Below are positions 22,403 through 30,765 of a DNA stretch of 31,443 nt, piece after piece. The notes under the pieces are model-generated. The model had not been told where the DNA came from. It made no database searches and saw nothing but the letters and a program-made list of their open reading frames with translations. Position 1 is the first letter of the stretch. The number at the start of each line of letters is the position of its first letter. The translations under genes were made by a program, and so were the position numbers. The DNA comes from DASPUH01 sp035622975 (GTDB lineage: Bacteria; Chloroflexota; Limnocylindria; Limnocylindrales; CSP1-4), in contig DASPUH010000038.1 of the NCBI GenBank assembly GCA_035622975.1, forward strand, positions 1-31,443, given 5' to 3'.

Positions 22403-23382
22403 CGCGCCGCCACGCCGACGGGTGCGGACGGAGGTGCGGCGGCGCCATCGGCCACGAGGCGGGTGCCGGCGCGGCCGGCGAGCACGGCCACGGCGTCCTC
22501 GAGCGCGCCGATGGCGGCGAAGCCCCCGGTGCGCCGGACGAAGGCCGCGGCCGCGGTCACCTTGGGGCCCATGGATCCGCCGGGGAACGTCCCGTCGGCG
22601 ACGCCGGCCGCCGCTTCGGCCAGCGTCAGCCCGGCAACGCCCGACTCGCCGGCCGTGCCGCGGCCCAGGCGGACCGCGGGAACATCGGTCAGGAGGAGCA
22701 GTGCCTGGGCGCCCACGGCCTCGGCGAGCAGGACGGCGGCGAGATCCTTGTCGACCACGGCCTCGAGGCCGGTGAAGGCGCCATCCGGATCCCGCGCGAC
22801 GGGGATGCCGCCCCCGCCCGAGGCGATGACGATGGCCCCGCTGTCGACGAGGGCGCGGAGGCTGGCCGCCTCCACGATCTCGAGCGGTCGCGGCGACGGC
22901 ACGACCCGTCGCCAGCCGGTGCCGTCCCGGGCGACCGTCCAGCCGCGCGTACGCGCCAGGTCGCCCGCGGTCGCCTCGTCATAGACCGGCCCGACCGGTT
23001 TGGAGGGAGCCGCGAAGGCCGTATCCGCGGGGTCCACGACGGTGCGCGTCAGGATCACGGCGACCGGCCGGTCCCGTCCTTCGGCGTGGAGGCGCTCCGT
23101 GAGCGCCTGCGCCAGCAGGTAGCCGATCTGACCCATGGATTCCGCCACGAGCACGTCGAGCGGCGGTGGTGGGACGGTCGCGGCGGCCGCATCGGCCTCG
23201 ATGGCCAGGAAGCCGACCTGCGGGCCGTTCCCGTGGGTCAGCACGAGCTCGTGACCCAGACCAACCAGGTCCACCAGGGCACGAGCTGCCCCCAGCAGGT
23301 TGTGGTGCTGGACCTCGATCGAGCCGGCCTCGCCGCGGCGGATCAGGGCGTTGCCGCCCAGCGCGACGACGACGCGCGTCAT
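22399..23382 (-). CDS. arcC: Carbamate kinase
   Basis: The product has 327 residues, close to the family's 310-320. VVVALGGNALIRRGE opens the protein and LTHGNGPQVGFLAIE is the conserved substrate loop. VIASGGGGIPV and AVVDKDLAAVLLAEAVGAQALLLLTDVPAV form the nucleotide region, and GSMGPKVTAA is the C-terminal signature. It interconverts carbamoyl phosphate plus ADP with carbamate plus ATP. It overlaps ornithine carbamoyltransferase upstream by 4 bp, the arrangement of arginine/citrulline fermentation, but no arginine deiminase gene is in the window. Direction is probably catabolic, making ATP from carbamoyl phosphate. Confidence 0.93.
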   Translation of the reverse strand: MTRVVVALGGNALIRRGEAGSIEVQHHNLLGAARALVDLVGLGHELVLTHGNGPQVGFLAIEADAAAATVPPPPLDVLVAESMGQIGYLLAQALTERLHAEGRDRPVAVILTRTVVDPADTAFAAPSKPVGPVYDEATAGDLARTRGWTVARDGTGWRRVVPSPRPLEIVEAASLRALVDSGAIVIASGGGGIPVARDPDGAFTGLEAVVDKDLAAVLLAEAVGAQALLLLTDVPAVRLGRGTAGESGVAGLTLAEAAAGVADGTFPGGSMGPKVTAAAAFVRRTGGFAAIGALEDAVAVLAGRAGTRLVADGAAAPPSAPVGVAAR

Positions 23383-24359
23383 GGGCGTCGTCCGCCGTCG
23401 GCGTCGCCCGTGAGCACGGTGTACAGGAGGGCCGTCTCCGTGTGGAGGCGGTTGGCCGCCTGCGGCCAGACGCGGGAGGCCGGGCCGTCGATGACCTCGT
23501 CCGTCACTTCCTCGCCGCGATGGGCGGGCAGGCAGTGCAGGAAGATGGCGGACGGGGCGGCGAGCCGCATCATGGGCGCGTCGACGCGGTAGCCGGCGAA
23601 GGCGGCTAGGCGCGCGGCGCGCTCCGCCTCGTGACCCATCGACGTCCAGACGTCGGCATAGACCGCGTCGGCACCGGCGACGGCCTCCGCGGGATCGTTG
23701 GTCAGGGTGATCGTGCCGCCGGTGGCGAGCGCCTCGTCCCGCGCCGCCGCGAGCACGTCCGCGGCCGGCTCGTAGCCCTCGGGCGTGGCGATGCGCAGGG
23801 TGAAACCGCCCAGGCCGGCAGCCTGGATGAGGGAGTGGCAGACGTTATCGCCGTCCCCCACGAAGGCCAGCTGGAGGCCGGCCAGCGCGCCGAACTCCTC
23901 TTCCAGCGTCATCACGTCGGCCAGTGCCTGGCAGGGATGGTGCTCGTTGGTCAGGGCGTTGAGGACGGGGATCGAGGCGGCCCCGGCCAGCTCTTCCACG
24001 GAGGCCTGGGCGAAGGTGCGGACGGTAAGGCCGTCCAGGTAGAGCGACAGCGCGCGCGCCGTGTCGGCGATCGTCTCGCCCCTGCCCAGCTGCAGCTCGT
24101 CGGGACGCAGCACGATGGGCAGCATGCCGAGCATCCAGGCGGCCGCCTCGAAGCTGACGCGAGTGCGGGTCGAGGGCTTGTCGAAGATCATGCCGATGCG
24201 CCCGCCGGCGAGGCAGTCGCGGAAGGCGGCCGGTTCCCGCTTGAGGCGGGCCGTCAGGTCGAGCAGCGAGCGCAGGCCGGCCGGTCCCAGGTCGGCCAGG
24301 GTCAGGAAGTGGCGCGGCGGCGCCACGGGTGCCGCCGCCTGCTCAAGCATCGTCGTCAT
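23379..24359 (-). CDS. argF: Ornithine carbamoyltransferase
   Basis: The product has 326 residues. The carbamoyl-phosphate loop KPSTRTRVSFEAA, the NEHHPCQALAD segment, FVGDGDNVCHS and the ornithine-specific SMG loop (DVWTSMGHEAE) are all present. HCLPAHRGEEV near the C-terminus carries the active-site Cys. These mark a true OTC rather than an aspartate or putrescine enzyme. It makes citrulline from ornithine, or the reverse when followed by carbamate kinase. It starts 4 bp after the GTPase gene and overlaps arcC by 4 bp, so it likely serves catabolism (arcB-like) rather than arginine biosynthesis; no other arg genes are nearby. Confidence 0.93.
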   Translation of the reverse strand: MTTMLEQAAAPVAPPRHFLTLADLGPAGLRSLLDLTARLKREPAAFRDCLAGGRIGMIFDKPSTRTRVSFEAAAWMLGMLPIVLRPDELQLGRGETIADTARALSLYLDGLTVRTFAQASVEELAGAASIPVLNALTNEHHPCQALADVMTLEEEFGALAGLQLAFVGDGDNVCHSLIQAAGLGGFTLRIATPEGYEPAADVLAAARDEALATGGTITLTNDPAEAVAGADAVYADVWTSMGHEAERAARLAAFAGYRVDAPMMRLAAPSAIFLHCLPAHRGEEVTDEVIDGPASRVWPQAANRLHTETALLYTVLTGDADGGRRP

Positions 24360-24363
24360 GGCA

Positions 24364-25707
24364 TCACACCCCGGCCAGCACGGGAGGGCGGGCCATGCGG
24401 GCCACGGGCTCGATGACCTGGCTGAGCGGCATCCCGTCCACCTGGACCAGGTCGTAGCGCACCCGGGTGATCGGCTTGTCGAGCTTCAGGACCCTGGTCA
24501 GGTCGATGGGGGTCGCGGCGAGGACCAGGTCGGCATCCACGGCGTTGAGGGTCGCCTCGAGCTCATGCACCTGCGTCGTGCCGTAGCCCATGGCGGGCAC
24601 GAGCGGCTCGAGCCGCGGGTAGCGCTCCAGCACGTCGTGGATGGAGCCCACGGCCGCCGGCCGTGGATCGACCAGCCGGGCGGCGCCGAACCGGCGGGCG
24701 GCGACGACGCCCGCACCGTAGGCCATCCCGCCGTGGGTGAGGGTCGGGCCATCCTCGACCACGACCACCCGGCGGCCCTCGATGGGCGGACCCTCCAGGG
24801 TCAGGTCGGAGCGGGCTGCCAGCACCTCGGCGGTGGGGTTCAGCTCGGCGATCGAGGCCCGCACGGCGGCCACGTCGGCCGGGTCGGCCGTATCGACCTT
24901 GTTGATGACGACCACATCGGCCATCCGGACGTTGGTCTCGCCCGGGTGGTACCGGCGCTCATCGCCCTGGCGCAGCGGGTCGGCGACCACGATGAAGAGA
25001 TCCGGGCGGTAGAAGGGGAAGTCGTTGTTGCCGCCGTCCCACAGGACGACGTCCGCCTCCTGCTCGGCCTGGCGCAGGATCGCCTCGTAGTCCACTCCGG
25101 CATAGACGACCGTCCCGGCGTCGAGGTGCGGCTCATACTCCTCCCGTTCCTCGATCGAGGTCTCGTAGCGGTCGAGGTCGGCGTAGGTCGCGTAGCGCTG
25201 CACCCGCTGCGCCACGAGGTCGCCATACGGCATGGGGTGACGGACGACCACCGGGGTCAGGCCGCGCCCGGTGAGCAGGCCGGCCAGGTAGCGCGTCGTC
25301 TGGCTCTTGCCGGATCCCGTGCGCGTCGCCCCCACCGCGATCACCGGCCGGCGGCTCTTGAGCATCGTGCGGTCGGGTCCGAGCAGCATGAAGTCGGCGC
25401 CGGTCGCCAGGACGCGCGACGCCGCATGCATGACCGTCTCATGGCTGACGTCGCTGTAGGCGAACACGACCCGCGCGGCCCGCTCGTCACGGATGACGCG
25501 CTCGAGCTCCGTCTCGGCCACGATGGGGATGCCCTGCGGATAGAGCGGCCCCGCCAGCTCGGCCGGATAGACACGGCCGGCGATGCCCGGGATCTGCGTC
25601 GCGGTGAAGGCCACCACGTCGCTCGTGGGATCGTCACGGAAGACGACGTTGAAGTCATGGAAGTCGCGCCCTGCGGCGCCCATGATGACGACTCGCGTGC
25701 GGTCCAT
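24364..25707 (-). CDS. COG2403-type GTPase, cyclic 2,3-diphosphoglycerate synthetase-like
   Basis: From the ATG at 25707 (TAGGAGTG just upstream) the protein is 447 residues. An N-terminal Rossmann-like part begins VVIMGAAGRDFHDFN. A P-loop GATRTGSGKS is at 126-135. WDGGNNDFPFYRPDL (223-237) looks like a Walker B/switch region, and VINKVD (267-272) is a guanine- or P-loop-type NKxD motif. The closest named relative I know is archaeal cyclic 2,3-diphosphoglycerate synthetase, and bacterial members are mostly called predicted GTPases. It is first in an operon with OTC and carbamate kinase 4 bp downstream, so a role in carbamoyl or acyl phosphate chemistry, or as a regulator, is more likely than thermoprotectant synthesis. 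Function is open. Confidence 0.75.
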   Translation of the reverse strand: MDRTRVVIMGAAGRDFHDFNVVFRDDPTSDVVAFTATQIPGIAGRVYPAELAGPLYPQGIPIVAETELERVIRDERAARVVFAYSDVSHETVMHAASRVLATGADFMLLGPDRTMLKSRRPVIAVGATRTGSGKSQTTRYLAGLLTGRGLTPVVVRHPMPYGDLVAQRVQRYATYADLDRYETSIEEREEYEPHLDAGTVVYAGVDYEAILRQAEQEADVVLWDGGNNDFPFYRPDLFIVVADPLRQGDERRYHPGETNVRMADVVVINKVDTADPADVAAVRASIAELNPTAEVLAARSDLTLEGPPIEGRRVVVVEDGPTLTHGGMAYGAGVVAARRFGAARLVDPRPAAVGSIHDVLERYPRLEPLVPAMGYGTTQVHELEATLNAVDADLVLAATPIDLTRVLKLDKPITRVRYDLVQVDGMPLSQVIEPVARMARPPVLAGV

Positions 25708-25894
25708 GTCCACTCCTATCCGATCATGCGTCTGCTGCGGGCGCGGAGCGTCACTCGGGCTCGCCGCCAGAGGATGTGCCGCGCGACCCATCTGCCGCAC
25801 CGGCCATTGGATGCCGGGCGGCATGACGAACGGCCCCAAACCGGGCGAACGGGACGGACGATCCGAGCGTCACTCCGGGGTGGGCCGGACGGCC

Positions 25895-25914
25895 CTCGAC
25901 GGGCGCCCGTCGAG
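25895..25914. promoter_or_regulatory. Perfect 20-bp palindrome in the GTPase/malic enzyme divergent spacer
   Basis: CTCGACGGGC is followed at once by its reverse complement GCCCGTCGAG. It lies 80 bp upstream of the malic enzyme ATG and 187 bp upstream of the GTPase ATG. A dimeric regulator site is plausible. The rest of the 287-bp spacer (25708-25994) shows an 11-bp direct repeat (GAGCGTCACTC at 25746 and 25865) and no gene I can support. Confidence 0.45.
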
Positions 25915-25994
25915 CAGGGACACTGGCCGGGCGGGACGGGATCGGACCGCGGCCCCGAGGCCCACGTGGCCTCCGCCACCGGGAAAGGGGATCG

Positions 25995-27719
25995 ATGCTT
26001 GAAGCGCCGCGCACCAGGTTCGTGGCCCATCGTCGCGGGCGCGAGCTGATCGCTCAGCCACTGCTCAACAAGGGCACCGCCTTCACCGAGGAGGAGCGCG
26101 ACGCGCTCGGCCTGCGCGGGCTGGTGCCAGCGCGCATCACGCCCATCGGCGAGCAGGTCGCCCTGGAGCTCGAACACGTCCGTCGCAAGCCGGACGACCT
26201 GGAGCGCTACATCGGCCTGGCGGCCCTGCAGGACCGCAACGAGACGCTCTTCTACCGCGTCCTCGCCGAGAACCTGGAGGAGTTCCTGCCGATCGTCTAC
26301 ACGCCGACCGTGGGCCGGGCCTGCCAGGAGTTCAGCCATATCCTGCGGCGCCCGCGCGGTGTGTGGATCACGCCCGACGACGTCGGCCACATCGACGAGA
26401 TCCTCCGCGCGGCCACCAGCGAGCCGATCCGCTTGATCGTGGTCACCGACAACGAGCGCATCCTGGGCCTGGGCGACCAGGGGGCCGGGGGCATGGCCAT
26501 CCCGGTCGGCAAGCTCGCCCTCTACACGGCCGCAGCCGGTATCTACCCCGCCTGGACGCTGCCGATCTCGCTCGACGTGGGGACCGACCGTGAGGACGCC
26601 CTCCACGACCCGCTGTACCTGGGCTACCGCGCCCCGCGCCTGCGCGGCGCGGCGTACGACGAGGTGATCGAGGCGTTCGTCGAGGCCGTCGGGCGCGTCT
26701 ATCCCGCGGCCGTCGTCCAGTGGGAGGACTTCAAGCAGCACAACGCCCTGCGGATCCTGGAACGCTACCGCCACCGCCTGCCGAGCTTCAACGACGACGT
26801 CCAGGGCACCGGTGCGGTCGTCGTCGCCGGGATGCTCGCCGCCCGTCGGGAGAAGGGTGGACTGGCCGGTGAGCGCGTCCTCTTCCTGGGGGCCGGCGCG
26901 GCCGCGATCGGCATCGCCGGCCAGCTCCGCCGCCAGGTAGCGAGCGAGGGCGTGACCCCCGCCGGTGACGAACCCACCGCGGCTCTCATGGACCACATCG
27001 GGCTCGTCCACCTCGAGCGGCCCGGGCTGCCGGGTGACCAGCGCCCCTTCGCCGTCGACCCGCGCTGGTTCACCGACGCCGGCCTGACGCCCGAGGACCT
27101 GAACGACCCCGTCGCGATCGCCCGTGTGCTCAAGCCGACCATCCTGGTCGGCACGACCGGGTGCCGCGGGGCGTTCACGGAGGCCCTGGTCCGCGAGGTG
27201 GCCAGCCACGTCGAGCGACCGCTCATCCTGCCGCTCTCCAACCCCGGTGACAAGGCCGAGGCGCAGCCGGAGGACATCGCCGCATGGACGGACGGCCGGG
27301 CCATCGTGGCCACCGGCAGCCCGTGCCCGCCGGTCCGGTTCAACGGCACGTGCCGCACGGTGGGTCAGGCCAACAACGTCTTCATCTTCCCCGGCGTCGG
27401 CCTTGGCGCGATCGTGGCCGAGGCTCGCGAGGTCACCGACGGGGCCTTCGGCGTGGCCGCCCAGGAGCTGGCGAACCGCGTGTCGGCCGAGCGGTTGGCC
27501 TCGGGGGCGATCTACCCGCCCATCAGCGAGCTGCGCCACGCCGCGCGCGGGATCGCCGTGGCGGTCGTACGCCACCTGCGCGACACGGGCTACGGACGCC
27601 AGTTCCGGGACGAGGAGATCGAGCCCGCCGTGGACCGGGCGATCTGGTGGCCGGACTACCTGCCGGTGGTGGCCGGGGCGACCGACGTCGTCTCGTCCTC
27701 CAGCAACGGGATCAGGTAG
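25995..27719 (+). CDS. maeA: NAD-dependent malic enzyme
   Basis: The product has 574 residues, the large SfcA/eukaryotic-type malic enzyme (about 540-590). YTPTVGRACQEFS carries proton-donor Tyr102, and LGLGDQGAGGMAIPVGKLALY catalytic Lys173. WEDFKQHNA and PSFNDDVQGTG supply the metal ligands (Glu244, Asp267/268), and FLGAGAAAIGIA the NAD-binding loop (297-308). It decarboxylates malate to pyruvate, making NADH. The ATG follows GAAAGGGG. Its last 64 bp overlap the end of the convergent hemerythrin gene. It is divergent from the GTPase operon across a 287-bp spacer holding a perfect palindrome. Confidence 0.93.
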   Translation: MLEAPRTRFVAHRRGRELIAQPLLNKGTAFTEEERDALGLRGLVPARITPIGEQVALELEHVRRKPDDLERYIGLAALQDRNETLFYRVLAENLEEFLPIVYTPTVGRACQEFSHILRRPRGVWITPDDVGHIDEILRAATSEPIRLIVVTDNERILGLGDQGAGGMAIPVGKLALYTAAAGIYPAWTLPISLDVGTDREDALHDPLYLGYRAPRLRGAAYDEVIEAFVEAVGRVYPAAVVQWEDFKQHNALRILERYRHRLPSFNDDVQGTGAVVVAGMLAARREKGGLAGERVLFLGAGAAAIGIAGQLRRQVASEGVTPAGDEPTAALMDHIGLVHLERPGLPGDQRPFAVDPRWFTDAGLTPEDLNDPVAIARVLKPTILVGTTGCRGAFTEALVREVASHVERPLILPLSNPGDKAEAQPEDIAAWTDGRAIVATGSPCPPVRFNGTCRTVGQANNVFIFPGVGLGAIVAEAREVTDGAFGVAAQELANRVSAERLASGAIYPPISELRHAARGIAVAVVRHLRDTGYGRQFRDEEIEPAVDRAIWWPDYLPVVAGATDVVSSSSNGIR

Positions 27720-28138
27720 CGCTCCTCGCGCTCGAGATGCGCTCGCACGAGCGCTTCCAGCCCGAAGAGATGGCACTTGAGGTCGAGCAGGCGGCTGCTC
27801 GCCGACTCGCCATGCAGCGCCTGCTGGTCCGCCCCCACGCGGGCCGCCATGTCGCGGATCTGCTGATGGTCGAAGCGGGCGAAGCGGGTCACCCATGGCG
27901 AGCCGGTGCGGGTCTCGATCTGGGGATAGAGCCACGACTCCTCCCAGGCGATGTGCGGCTCAAGGTCGCGATCCAGCCAGCCCAGGATCTCCAGGAGGTG
28001 GCCGGACAGCTCGGGCTCCACCCACCCACCGATGCCGCAGGCGACGTCATGGATCCGCTCGATGCCGCGGGCCAACTCCCGATGCTCGTGCTCGGTGAAG
28101 GCCCAGATCGCTCGGGGAGCACCTGTCCTGTCAGCCAT
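27656..28138 (-). CDS. Hemerythrin domain protein
   Basis: The product has 160 residues and is all helical. The diiron ligands can be picked out: His17/His19 (TEHEHREL), His62 and Glu66 (EPHIAWEE), His91 (RFDHQQI), and His134 with Glu138 (RAHLEREERYLIPLL). This is the HHE cation-binding/hemerythrin pattern. Such proteins bind O2 or NO or help repair iron-sulfur and iron centres under nitrosative or oxidative stress; with NirK and cytochrome bd nearby an NO or O2 role is attractive but unproven. The gene stands alone. The 3' 64 bp are antisense to the end of the malic enzyme gene. Confidence 0.85.
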   Translation of the reverse strand: MADRTGAPRAIWAFTEHEHRELARGIERIHDVACGIGGWVEPELSGHLLEILGWLDRDLEPHIAWEESWLYPQIETRTGSPWVTRFARFDHQQIRDMAARVGADQQALHGESASSRLLDLKCHLFGLEALVRAHLEREERYLIPLLEDETTSVAPATTGR

Positions 28139-28273
28139 CGTTCCGCCCTCCCGCCGGGACCGTCGTCGCGGCGATCTGCCGGCGCCTCTACCATCGCCGC
28201 GGCGGCCGCAGCGGGGCAGTCACGAAAGTCATGATCGGGCGGGCCGTCCGACACCTTCCGGCGGCGGCGGACC

Positions 28274-29041
28274 TCAGACGGTGAGGTTGGCGATCTCGAG
28301 CTGGTGCTTCGTCCAGCCCATCAGGTTGGCCAGGCGGCGGCTGTCGAGCCGCTCGCAGGCCCAGTTCCAGTGGATGGAGACGGTGTCGCCGGGCTCGACC
28401 TGGTCGATGAAGCCGGTGCCATCGCGCCAGGCCTGTACCCGTTCGACCTGCGGCTCGACGAGGGCCAGCTTGCCGTCGACGAGCCGGATCGGCACCACCG
28501 ATGCCACCAGCCAGTCACCCTCGACGGCCATGACACGGCCCCAGCGGATGCGGCAGTCGTCGATGACCTTGAGGACGTCGGCGACGTGGTCGTCACGCAT
28601 CAGGCCGGTACGGGGAAAGACGTCCATGACGTGGAAGGCGTGGACCGGCTTCGCCCCGACTCGTGGCGTGTCGGCCAGCCAGCGCCAGGCGTCGGCCCGC
28701 AGGCGCGGCCGGAATCGCGCCTGGAGGGAGGACCCGACCGCCACCGGCTCGACCTGGTCGAGGAGCGGATTGCCAAGCCAGTAGGCCTCGACCACCTGCG
28801 GGTCGAGCGGGTCCGGTCGGCCGTTGGCGCGGGCGATCAGCTCCAGGTAGGGCCAGGCGCCGTCGAACTGGCGTGCCAGGGCGCGGACGTCGCCCTCGTG
28901 GTGGCCGTCGATGGCGGCCTCGAACAGCTCGCGCGCGTCACCGGGGCCGCAGTAGCCGAGTCGGTTCGGGCCGAAGGCGTACCGGGCGAAGAGGAGCGGT
29001 CCGGGGACCGGCGGCGTGCCCGCCGGGCCCGCCTCAGGCAT
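28274..29041 (-). CDS. DUF6390-like hydrogenase-associated protein
   Basis: The product has 255 residues. It begins with a Pro-rich stretch, then LLFARYAFGPNRLGYCGP, a segment I associate with proteins annotated DUF6390. FHVMDVFPRTGLMRDD and SIHWNWACERLDSRRLANLMGWTKHQL are other distinctive parts. There is no signal peptide and no clear catalytic motif. It overlaps the EamA permease gene by 8 bp and is the last gene of the visible hydrogenase operon, so a role in NiFe hydrogenase maturation, assembly or regulation is inferred from position. The spacer after it (28139-28273) shows only the tandem AGTCACGA/AGTCATGA pair near 28220-28240. Confidence 0.65.
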   Translation of the reverse strand: MPEAGPAGTPPVPGPLLFARYAFGPNRLGYCGPGDARELFEAAIDGHHEGDVRALARQFDGAWPYLELIARANGRPDPLDPQVVEAYWLGNPLLDQVEPVAVGSSLQARFRPRLRADAWRWLADTPRVGAKPVHAFHVMDVFPRTGLMRDDHVADVLKVIDDCRIRWGRVMAVEGDWLVASVVPIRLVDGKLALVEPQVERVQAWRDGTGFIDQVEPGDTVSIHWNWACERLDSRRLANLMGWTKHQLEIANLTV

Positions 29042-30017
29042 CGAGGGTGAGGCCGGCCGCTGCGCCTTCCGTGGTGGACCCGACGAGTGCCCCCGCCCGG
29101 GCGCCGGCGAGCGCGGTGAGGCCGACGGCGGCGGTGATCAGGACGTAGCCGGCGACGAGATCGAACGACGGTGCACCGCCGTTGCTGAGGGCCTGGAGGG
29201 TGCCCGTGATGACCGCGCCGCCCACGAGGACGCTCGTGACGACGGTGGCCGGAGCCCGGCGGAGCGCGCCGAACCATGTCGCCACGTAGCCGGCGAGCAC
29301 GAGGCCCGTCAGCAGCACCCAGCCCCACGCGCTCGGGGCGAGGGCCGCGATGCCGCCGGCCTTGCCGGTCAGGAGGACGAAGCCCACGAGTGCCACTAGG
29401 CCGATGCCCAGCCGTCCGACGGCCACGATGGGGGTCGCCGTCGAGCGCAGGTAGCGCCGCACGACGATCACCTCGCCGGCCCAGCACAACGTGGCCAGGA
29501 GGATCAGGGTCTCCCCGGTGCCCCACACGATCCCGCGCGGCGGCAGGACGAGGAACTGGCCGACCGCGAGGACGATGAGGGCCGCGATCTGGGTCCACCC
29601 CAGCCGCTCCCCGAGGAAGGGCACGGCAAGCATGGCGACCCACACGAAGAGGGTCTTCTGGATGAATGCGGCGGACGGCGCGCTGGCCATCGCCAGGCCG
29701 GTGAAGAAGAGCAGGAAGGCGATCCCGCCGCCGACCAGGCCCACGACCGTCAGGGCCAGCCAGCTCGTGCGCCCGACTTCGCGGACCTGGGCCGGGCGGA
29801 CCGCTGCCGCAGCGAGGAGCAGCAGCACGGCCGCCGCGACCCCGTTCTTGAGCGTCGTGTACACGGCGGCGTCCGGGACCTGCTTGACGGCGAAGGCGTT
29901 GAGCCAGATGGCAAGGCCGCTGATGCACGCGGCCACGACGGCCAGCGCGAGCCCCCAGCCGGGCGTCTCGGGCAGGCTCACCGCGAAACGTGACGATCTC
30001 GTGGGGTGATCGTTCAT
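29034..30017 (-). CDS. EamA/DMT-family transporter embedded in the hydrogenase operon
   Basis: The product has 327 residues with about ten hydrophobic segments in two EamA repeats (roughly 20-150 and 165-305). VVAACISGLAIWLNAFAVK and the second-half ATLCWAGEVIVVRRYL are typical DMT openings. The family exports or imports amino acids, nucleotide-sugars and other small molecules; substrates are rarely predictable. It overlaps hypC by 4 bp upstream and the DUF6390-like gene by 8 bp downstream, so it is translated with hydrogenase maturation genes. A transport role linked to the hydrogenase (metal, cyanide/CO precursor or a product) is possible. It does not resemble the known nickel permeases NiCoT or Nik. 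Confidence 0.85.
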   Translation of the reverse strand: MNDHPTRSSRFAVSLPETPGWGLALAVVAACISGLAIWLNAFAVKQVPDAAVYTTLKNGVAAAVLLLLAAAAVRPAQVREVGRTSWLALTVVGLVGGGIAFLLFFTGLAMASAPSAAFIQKTLFVWVAMLAVPFLGERLGWTQIAALIVLAVGQFLVLPPRGIVWGTGETLILLATLCWAGEVIVVRRYLRSTATPIVAVGRLGIGLVALVGFVLLTGKAGGIAALAPSAWGWVLLTGLVLAGYVATWFGALRRAPATVVTSVLVGGAVITGTLQALSNGGAPSFDLVAGYVLITAAVGLTALAGARAGALVGSTTEGAAAGLTLDA

Positions 30018-30268
30018 CGGAGGGCTCCCATCTGTTGGAACGGCTCGGTGGGCGGGGCCGCCGAGGCCAGCTCGACGGCATCGGTGATCGCGTCAGCGGC
30101 GTCGGCAGCGAGCCGGCGGATGATGAGGCTGCCGGCCACGATAACCCATTCGCCGATCCGGACGTCGGGCTCGACCAGGAGGGAGGCGACGCGGCGCCGG
30201 CCGGCCACCTCGACGGTCGCCTCGGGGCCGTGGATCGCCGTGATCCGGCCCGGCGCCATCAGGCACAC
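30014..30268 (-). CDS. hypC: HypC/HybG/HupF hydrogenase maturation chaperone
   Basis: The product has 84 residues, standard for HypC. It begins MCLMAPGRI, with the N-terminal Cys2 that carries the Fe(CN)2CO unit with HypD and then guards the large-subunit precursor. VEVAGRRRVASLLVEPDVRIGEWV (shown by its ends) is the beta-barrel, and GSLIIRRLAADAADAI the typical C-terminal helix. It overlaps the maturation protease gene by 10 bp and the permease by 4 bp. HypD, HypE, HypA, HypB and HypF are not in the window and may lie upstream or elsewhere. Confidence 0.93.
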   Translation of the reverse strand: MCLMAPGRITAIHGPEATVEVAGRRRVASLLVEPDVRIGEWVIVAGSLIIRRLAADAADAITDAVELASAAPPTEPFQQMGALR

Positions 30269-30765
30269 GGGGTGGCCCCCCGGCTGGCGACCCCGTCGGC
30301 GCGAGCGTGATCGACGGCCTCGCGGATGGCCGCGGCGAAGCGGGGCATGGCTGCCGCGACGGGCGTGCTGAGGACGTCCCCCATGGCGAAGTGCGCGCCT
30401 CCGAGGGCCACCACCCGGCCCGACAGCGGCCGCTGGCGGATGAGCTCGGCCAGGGCCACCGTGCTGGAAACGGCCAGTGCGTGCGAGGAACGGGGACGCA
30501 TCGTGCCGCGCTCCACCAGGTCGGCCAGCGGCAGCTCCACGACGGCACCCGGCTCGACGCCCGTGGCCACGTCGACGATGACGACCTGGGCCTCAGGTGG
30601 CACCGCCAGCAAGTCTTCCACGTCGAGCTGCCCGACCGCGCGGAGGTGCACGCCGGGCGGCAGCGTGCCGCGGACCACCGCCTCGCAGGCGGTCATCGCG
30701 GCGCCGTCATCACCCCGATCCGGAGAGCCGCAGACGAGGACCTCGACGACGGCGGGTCGGGTCAT
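30259..30765 (-). CDS. Hydrogenase maturation protease (HycI/HoxW family)
   Basis: The product has 168 residues. VLVCGSPDRGDDGAAMTA is the N-terminal signature, with Ser-Pro in place of the usual Gly-Asn. Candidate nickel-sensing residues are Asp19 (first D of DDG), Asp65 (VIVDVATG) and His95 (SSHALAVS), matching the three positions known in HycI. It cleaves the C-terminal tail of the large subunit after nickel insertion. The ATG overlaps the TGA of the large-subunit gene (ATGA), so enzyme and substrate are made together. Confidence 0.9.
   Translation of the reverse strand: MTRPAVVEVLVCGSPDRGDDGAAMTACEAVVRGTLPPGVHLRAVGQLDVEDLLAVPPEAQVVIVDVATGVEPGAVVELPLADLVERGTMRPRSSHALAVSSTVALAELIRQRPLSGRVVALGGAHFAMGDVLSTPVAAAMPRFAAAIREAVDHARADGVASRGATPCA

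Noticed and set aside
25746..25875. 11-bp direct repeat GAGCGTCACTC in the malic enzyme/GTPase spacer
   Set aside because: It is too short and too far apart (119 bp) in biased-composition DNA to claim as an operator pair.
25917..25957. GGGACACTGGCC and GGACCGCGGCCC strings upstream of malic enzyme as further DosR-like boxes
   Set aside because: The spacing between half-sites differs by one base from the cydA/nirK element and the flanking bases do not match.
25716..27935. 739-codon minus-strand frame opposite malic enzyme
   Set aside because: It is antisense to a gene with every malic enzyme motif; its own sequence is Arg/Asp/Gly/His-rich without family resemblance.
28144..28165. GGGACC string upstream of the hemerythrin gene as a DosR-like box
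   Set aside because: There is no matching CCC half-site at the right distance on either strand.
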